A DNA stretch of 64,000 nt from DASXUX01 sp036504595 (GTDB taxonomy: Bacteria > Planctomycetota > SZUA-567 > H5-PLA8), in contig DASXUX010000109.1 in the NCBI GenBank assembly GCA_036504595.1, positions 186,001 to 250,000 of the forward strand, given 5' to 3'. The position numbers and the translations under genes are program-made. Shown one piece after another: positions 60,885 through 64,000 of this stretch. How positions within the stretch are numbered: the first letter of the stretch is position 1; each line of letters begins with the position of its first letter. The notes beneath the pieces were generated by a model. That model had not been told where the DNA came from and made no database searches. It worked only from the letters and a program-made list of their open reading frames with translations.

Positions 60885-62228
60885 TTACACGATTCCCTGA
60901 TCCAGCATCGCGTCGGCGACTTTCTTGAAGCCGGCGATGTTGGCGCCCTTGACGTAGTTGCAGAACTTGCCGTCCTGGCCGTAGGTCACGCACTGCTTGT
61001 GGATCGCGATCATGATTTCATGCAGGCGCTTATCGACTTCCTCGCGGGGCCAGGCCAGTTTCATGCCGTTCTGCGACATTTCCAGGCCGCTGGTTGCCAC
61101 GCCGCCGGCGTTGGCCGCTTTGCCCGGACCGTAGAGGATCTTATGTTCCAGGAAGATGTCCACGCCGTCGGGGGTCGTCGGCATGTTGGCGCCTTCGGCG
61201 ACCAGTTTGACGCCATTTTTGACGAGGTTCTGGGCGTCCTTGCCGTTGATTTCATTCTGCGTGGCGCTGGGGAAGGCGCAATCGGCCTTGATGTCCCAGA
61301 GCGGATTGCTGGAGGCGCCGTCAGCGACAGGCTTGTAGGTGCAGTTGAACTTGTCGGCGTATTCCTTGATGCGGCCACGGCGAACGTTCTTAAGCTCCAG
61401 GATAAATTCAAGTTTCTTCGCGTCGATGCCAGCCGGATCGTAGATCATGCCGGCCGAATCGGAGAGCGTCACGGCCTTGGCGCCGAGCTGGTTCAGCTTT
61501 TCGACGGTGTACTGCGCGACGTTGCCGGAACCGGAGACCAGGCAGACCTTGCCCTTCATGCTTTCGCCGCGGGTCTTGAGCATTTCTTCGGCGAAATAAA
61601 CCGCGCCGTAGCCGGTGGCTTCTGGACGAATCAATGAACCGCCCCAGTTGAGGCCCTTGCCGGTCAGCACGCCGGTGAACTCATTGCGGAGTTTCTTGTA
61701 CTGGCCATACAGGAAGCCGATTTCGCGGCCGCCCACGCCGATGTCGCCGGCCGGGACGTCCGTTTCCGGTCCGATATGCCGGAACAGTTCGTTCATGAAG
61801 CTCTGGCAGAAGCGCATCACTTCGGCGTCGCTCTTGCCCTTCGGGTCGAAGTCGGTGCCGCCCTTGGCGCCGCCCATCGGCAGGGTGGTTAGAGCGTTCT
61901 TGAAGATCTGTTCGAAGCCGAGGAACTTGATGATGCTCAGCGTGACCGACGGATGGAAGCGCAGGCCGCCCTTGTAGGGACCGATGGCGCTGTTGAACTG
62001 AATGCGGTAGCCGCGGTTGACGTGCACTTCGCCGTTGTCGTCCTGCCACGCGACGCGGAACTGCAGCATGCGTTCGGGTTCGACGATCCGTTCGAGGATC
62101 TTGGCTTTGGCGTACTGCTTGTTCTTGGCGACGAAGTCCGAAACGCTTTCGACGACTTCGCCAACGGCCTGGCGGAATTCCTTCTGTCCCGGATCTCGTG
62201 CAACGAGATCATCCACATTGATCGACAT
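60885..62228 (-). CDS. gdhA: NADP-type glutamate dehydrogenase
   Basis: 447 residues, exactly the length of the hexameric NADP enzymes. Converts 2-oxoglutarate and ammonia to glutamate. Features: PYKGGLRFHPSV (substrate Lys region), LPMGGAKGGTDFDPKGKSD (catalytic Lys), GVGGREIGFLYGQYK and the Rossmann loop VSGSGNVAQYT. Start MSINVDDLV has AAGGG seven bases upstream; the frame extends nine codons further. Together with glnD it marks ammonium assimilation. Confidence 0.96.
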   Translation of the reverse strand: MSINVDDLVARDPGQKEFRQAVGEVVESVSDFVAKNKQYAKAKILERIVEPERMLQFRVAWQDDNGEVHVNRGYRIQFNSAIGPYKGGLRFHPSVTLSIIKFLGFEQIFKNALTTLPMGGAKGGTDFDPKGKSDAEVMRFCQSFMNELFRHIGPETDVPAGDIGVGGREIGFLYGQYKKLRNEFTGVLTGKGLNWGGSLIRPEATGYGAVYFAEEMLKTRGESMKGKVCLVSGSGNVAQYTVEKLNQLGAKAVTLSDSAGMIYDPAGIDAKKLEFILELKNVRRGRIKEYADKFNCTYKPVADGASSNPLWDIKADCAFPSATQNEINGKDAQNLVKNGVKLVAEGANMPTTPDGVDIFLEHKILYGPGKAANAGGVATSGLEMSQNGMKLAWPREEVDKRLHEIMIAIHKQCVTYGQDGKFCNYVKGANIAGFKKVADAMLDQGIV

Positions 62229-62341
62229 GGTTGAGCCCTTTCTGACCATGTGCAAGCGGGTCGCATCGGGTTAGCGAACGAAACCGGCAAGCGATGCAAC
62301 CCGGAAGGCCGATTCCGCACTGATAGTTGTGAACCGCCCGA

Positions 62342-62369
62342 TTCATAACGCGCATTGGTGAAATGACAA
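62342..62369 (-). promoter_or_regulatory. promoter candidate for gdhA
   Basis: TTGTCA-16-TATGAA on the minus strand, about 115 bases before the gdhA start. Confidence 0.35.
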
Positions 62370-62411
62370 GACCGAAATAATAGAAATATGAATACAGAGC
62401 GTTATAGTAGC

Positions 62412-62426
62412 ATTAGTGATACTAAT
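62412..62426. promoter_or_regulatory. ATTAGT-GAT-ACTAAT dyad upstream of gdhA
   Basis: Perfect 6-bp arms in the most AT-rich part of the gap, placed about 45 bases upstream of the candidate -35 box. It could be an activator or repressor site; no regulator is assigned. Confidence 0.35.
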
Positions 62427-62711
62427 ATGGTCATTTAGCCATTGGAACTGTCAGGTTACAAAGCCTTGTTTACAACGGAGTAACAACAGCAACGTCAGGA
62501 GCCGTCGGAAAGGCGCGTTGTTGGCGCGAGCCAGGACGTTCATGCCGCGTTTGTTTGCGATTTTCTGTTCGAGGCGGCGGCATGGACGATTTTCCCTGCC
62601 AGAAAGCGAGGTTTTGCGCGTTGTCAACTTAGCGGAAGCGCGTACTGTTGAGAACGTTCCAGGGCCAGGGTGCGGCGGCCTTGGTTTCTGCGACAATAGA
62701 AGGAGCCTTTC

Positions 62712-63776
62712 ATGAGCGGATGGCGCAGCGCACTGGTTCTTACTGTCATCGGCCTGTCGGTCCTGACGGGTTGCGGAAGCACGCCGCCGCCGCCGCCCAG
62801 CGCTGCAAAGGAAATCGAAGAGGCGGAGCGATGCATCTCCGCAGCGCGTTCAAAGGAAACGATGGGCGAGATCGAGATGGCGATGCTGGAGTACAACAAC
62901 GCGCGCGAAGTCATTTCAAAAGCCAAAGGCTTCGCAGAAGGCTCCGAGGCGAACAAACTCAGCGACATGGAAATGGACGTGCGCAGGCGCCTGTCCGATC
63001 TCGAAGTGAAGCAGATGACGAAGCCGGAGGAGAAGCCCAAGCCAAAGACCAAGGCCGTTGCCGCCAGCGAAGACCCCGAGGAGAAGAAGAAGCGCGAGCT
63101 GGACGCGGAGGAGAAGAAGCGCCTGGCCAAGGAAGCGCAGCAGAAGGCCGATCTGGCGGCGAAGTTCAACGTCAGCGCGCAATCGGCGCTGAAATCTCAA
63201 GGCAAGAAAGCCAAGGACAAAGACGACGATGACGTCGCCGCGCCCGCCAAAGGCGCGGAGAAGAAGGATGGGGAAGCAGGTACCGCGGAAGGAGATGCTC
63301 CCAAGGCCAAAGTGAAGAAGTTCGTCGGACCGTATCCTGAAGTGGACGAGAAGAGCCCCGAGGTCGAGGTTCTCAAGATGACGATCGCGAAGAGCAAGTT
63401 CGCGATCGCTTATTTCCAACTCTACAACAACAAAGAAGCCGGCAAGCGCATCATGAATGTCGCCGTCTATTTCAAGAACGCCAATGGGCAGGAGATGATC
63501 GCGCCCGGTGCCGTCGGCGTTTTTCAGTATGACGGCTTCAAGGCCGATGCCGCCAATCCCACCGAACAGAGCTGCCCGGCGGTGACGGCCGGTTCGCACC
63601 AGATCACCGGACTGGAAGGCCTGCGACTGGTCGCCGTGGGTGAACATCAGCGCGCCGTGGATATCAAGAGCGTGGGCGTGCTGGTGGTCTATGACGACGG
63701 CACGAAGGTTTCGGGCGCCGGCCCGGCGGCGGGGCCAGACGGGTTGCCGGACAAAATGAAAACGCTCTTGAAGTAG
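62712..63776 (+). CDS. lipoprotein of unknown function with a Lys/Glu-rich coiled region
   Basis: 354 residues. Lipobox LTGC (Cys21) after a signal peptide, so it is anchored to a membrane. Residues about 30-100 are helical and TPR-like (KEIEEAERCISAARSKETMG). About 105-205 is highly charged, rich in Lys/Glu/Ala (KKRELDAEEKKRLAKEAQ). The C-terminal 140 residues form a beta-rich domain (AVYFKNANGQEMIAP, VGVLVVYDDGT). Ribosome-binding AGGAG lies before the ATG. No family is recognised. Confidence 0.75.
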   Translation: MSGWRSALVLTVIGLSVLTGCGSTPPPPPSAAKEIEEAERCISAARSKETMGEIEMAMLEYNNAREVISKAKGFAEGSEANKLSDMEMDVRRRLSDLEVKQMTKPEEKPKPKTKAVAASEDPEEKKKRELDAEEKKRLAKEAQQKADLAAKFNVSAQSALKSQGKKAKDKDDDDVAAPAKGAEKKDGEAGTAEGDAPKAKVKKFVGPYPEVDEKSPEVEVLKMTIAKSKFAIAYFQLYNNKEAGKRIMNVAVYFKNANGQEMIAPGAVGVFQYDGFKADAANPTEQSCPAVTAGSHQITGLEGLRLVAVGEHQRAVDIKSVGVLVVYDDGTKVSGAGPAAGPDGLPDKMKTLLK

Positions 63777-63826
63777 TCCGTGGTCCGTGGTCCGTTGAAG
63801 TTCTGGTCCCATAAGCCACGAACCAC

Positions 63827-64000
63827 TCACCACTCTACCACTCCACCACTCACAGGTGCCGACAGGAACCTCTGCGGCTCCACCCACCCGTGTTCATCTT
63901 GTTCCCAGGTTTGCTTTGAGACGTAGCCGCAAATCCACGTCGAGGGCTTCCACACCGCGTATGGACCTTTTGCCGTGTGAATCTCAAGCACGGTCTGCTT
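63827..64000 (-). CDS. 3' end of a gene cut by the right edge
   Basis: 57 codons are visible on the minus strand (VLEIHTAKGPYAVWKPSTW ... EQDEHGWVEPQRFLSAP), ending at TGA 63827-63829. The last residues VSGGVVEW are encoded by a GGTGAGTGGTGGAGTGG tract, so the repeat has supplied the C-terminus and stop. The Trp- and Pro-rich sequence looks like a real protein, but no family is recognised. Confidence 0.55.
   Translation of the reverse strand, partial: KQTVLEIHTAKGPYAVWKPSTWICGYVSKQTWEQDEHGWVEPQRFLSAPVSGGVVEW

Larger units (their letters stand above)
62229..62711. other. 483-bp AT-richer divergent intergenic region
   Basis: No gene. It separates gdhA (minus) from the lipoprotein gene (plus). 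A minus-strand TTGTCA (62364-62369) and TATGAA (62342-62347) with 16-base spacing could be the gdhA promoter. 62412-62426 is a perfect ATTAGT-GAT-ACTAAT dyad just upstream of it. The right half (62480-62700) shows nothing I can name apart from AAGGAGC before ATG 62712. Confidence 0.5.

Overview
This is a GC-rich, gene-dense bacterial chromosomal window with about 50 protein genes on both strands. I saw no rRNA or tRNA gene, no intact insertion sequence and no CRISPR array. Several traits suggest a PVC-superphylum or Planctomycetota-like heterotroph: many secreted carbohydrate-active and esterase genes, xylose-isomerase-type TIM barrels, an AraC-like protein with two separated helix-turn-helix parts, and many palindromic and short tandem repeats that run into coding sequence. 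There is no marker gene for a firm placement, so this is a moderate inference.

Layout. 1-1515: an Rrf2 regulator with a visible promoter and operator, plus two small membrane proteins. 1600-6505: a secreted PA14/PKD/TPR protein, a secreted esterase, a HEPN gene pair and a sugar isomerase-like protein. 6938-20261: argS, a STAS protein, a large secreted protein, a metallophosphoesterase, an M42 peptidase, an SGNH esterase, a double alpha/beta-hydrolase and a UDP-sugar pyrophosphorylase. 20551-30566: orphan membrane and AraC-like proteins, a GH123-like protein, glnD, a parvulin-type chaperone and a family 4 uracil-DNA glycosylase. 30749-34117: the pyruvate dehydrogenase operon E1-alpha, E1-beta and E2, without E3. 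34192-43005: a secreted TIM-barrel protein, a DUF4160/DUF2442 pair inside a 55-bp direct repeat, an isomerase, an ArnT-like glycosyltransferase, a response regulator, murJ, and a DUF559 nuclease between 52-bp inverted repeats. 43185-52393: alaS, an anti-anti-sigma factor, HAD, DUF3788, bioD, a phosphoesterase and a GH2 enzyme. 52581-58065: a retron operon. 58095-64000: a PEP-synthase-like fusion, gdhA, a lipoprotein and the edge of one more gene.

The most interesting system is the retron at 52581-58065. A HEAT-repeat protein overlaps by ATGA with a winged-helix/SWIM zinc-binding protein. A 389-bp gap follows, and then a reverse transcriptase with the retron signatures NAxxH and VTG and the active site YADD. 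The gap holds a plausible msr-msd RNA at 56149-56376: 12-bp end pairing (a1/a2), two small hairpins and a long hairpin with a perfect 21-bp stem. It looks like a defence retron with a two-protein effector.

The second theme is repeats. Related GC-rich palindromes lie right after stop codons (argS, the UDP-sugar pyrophosphorylase, gdhA) and also in frame inside at least six genes. They are translated there as Ala/Gly/Pro/Arg-rich inserts, three times in the M42 peptidase alone. Two small accessory modules are bracketed by copies of such repeats.
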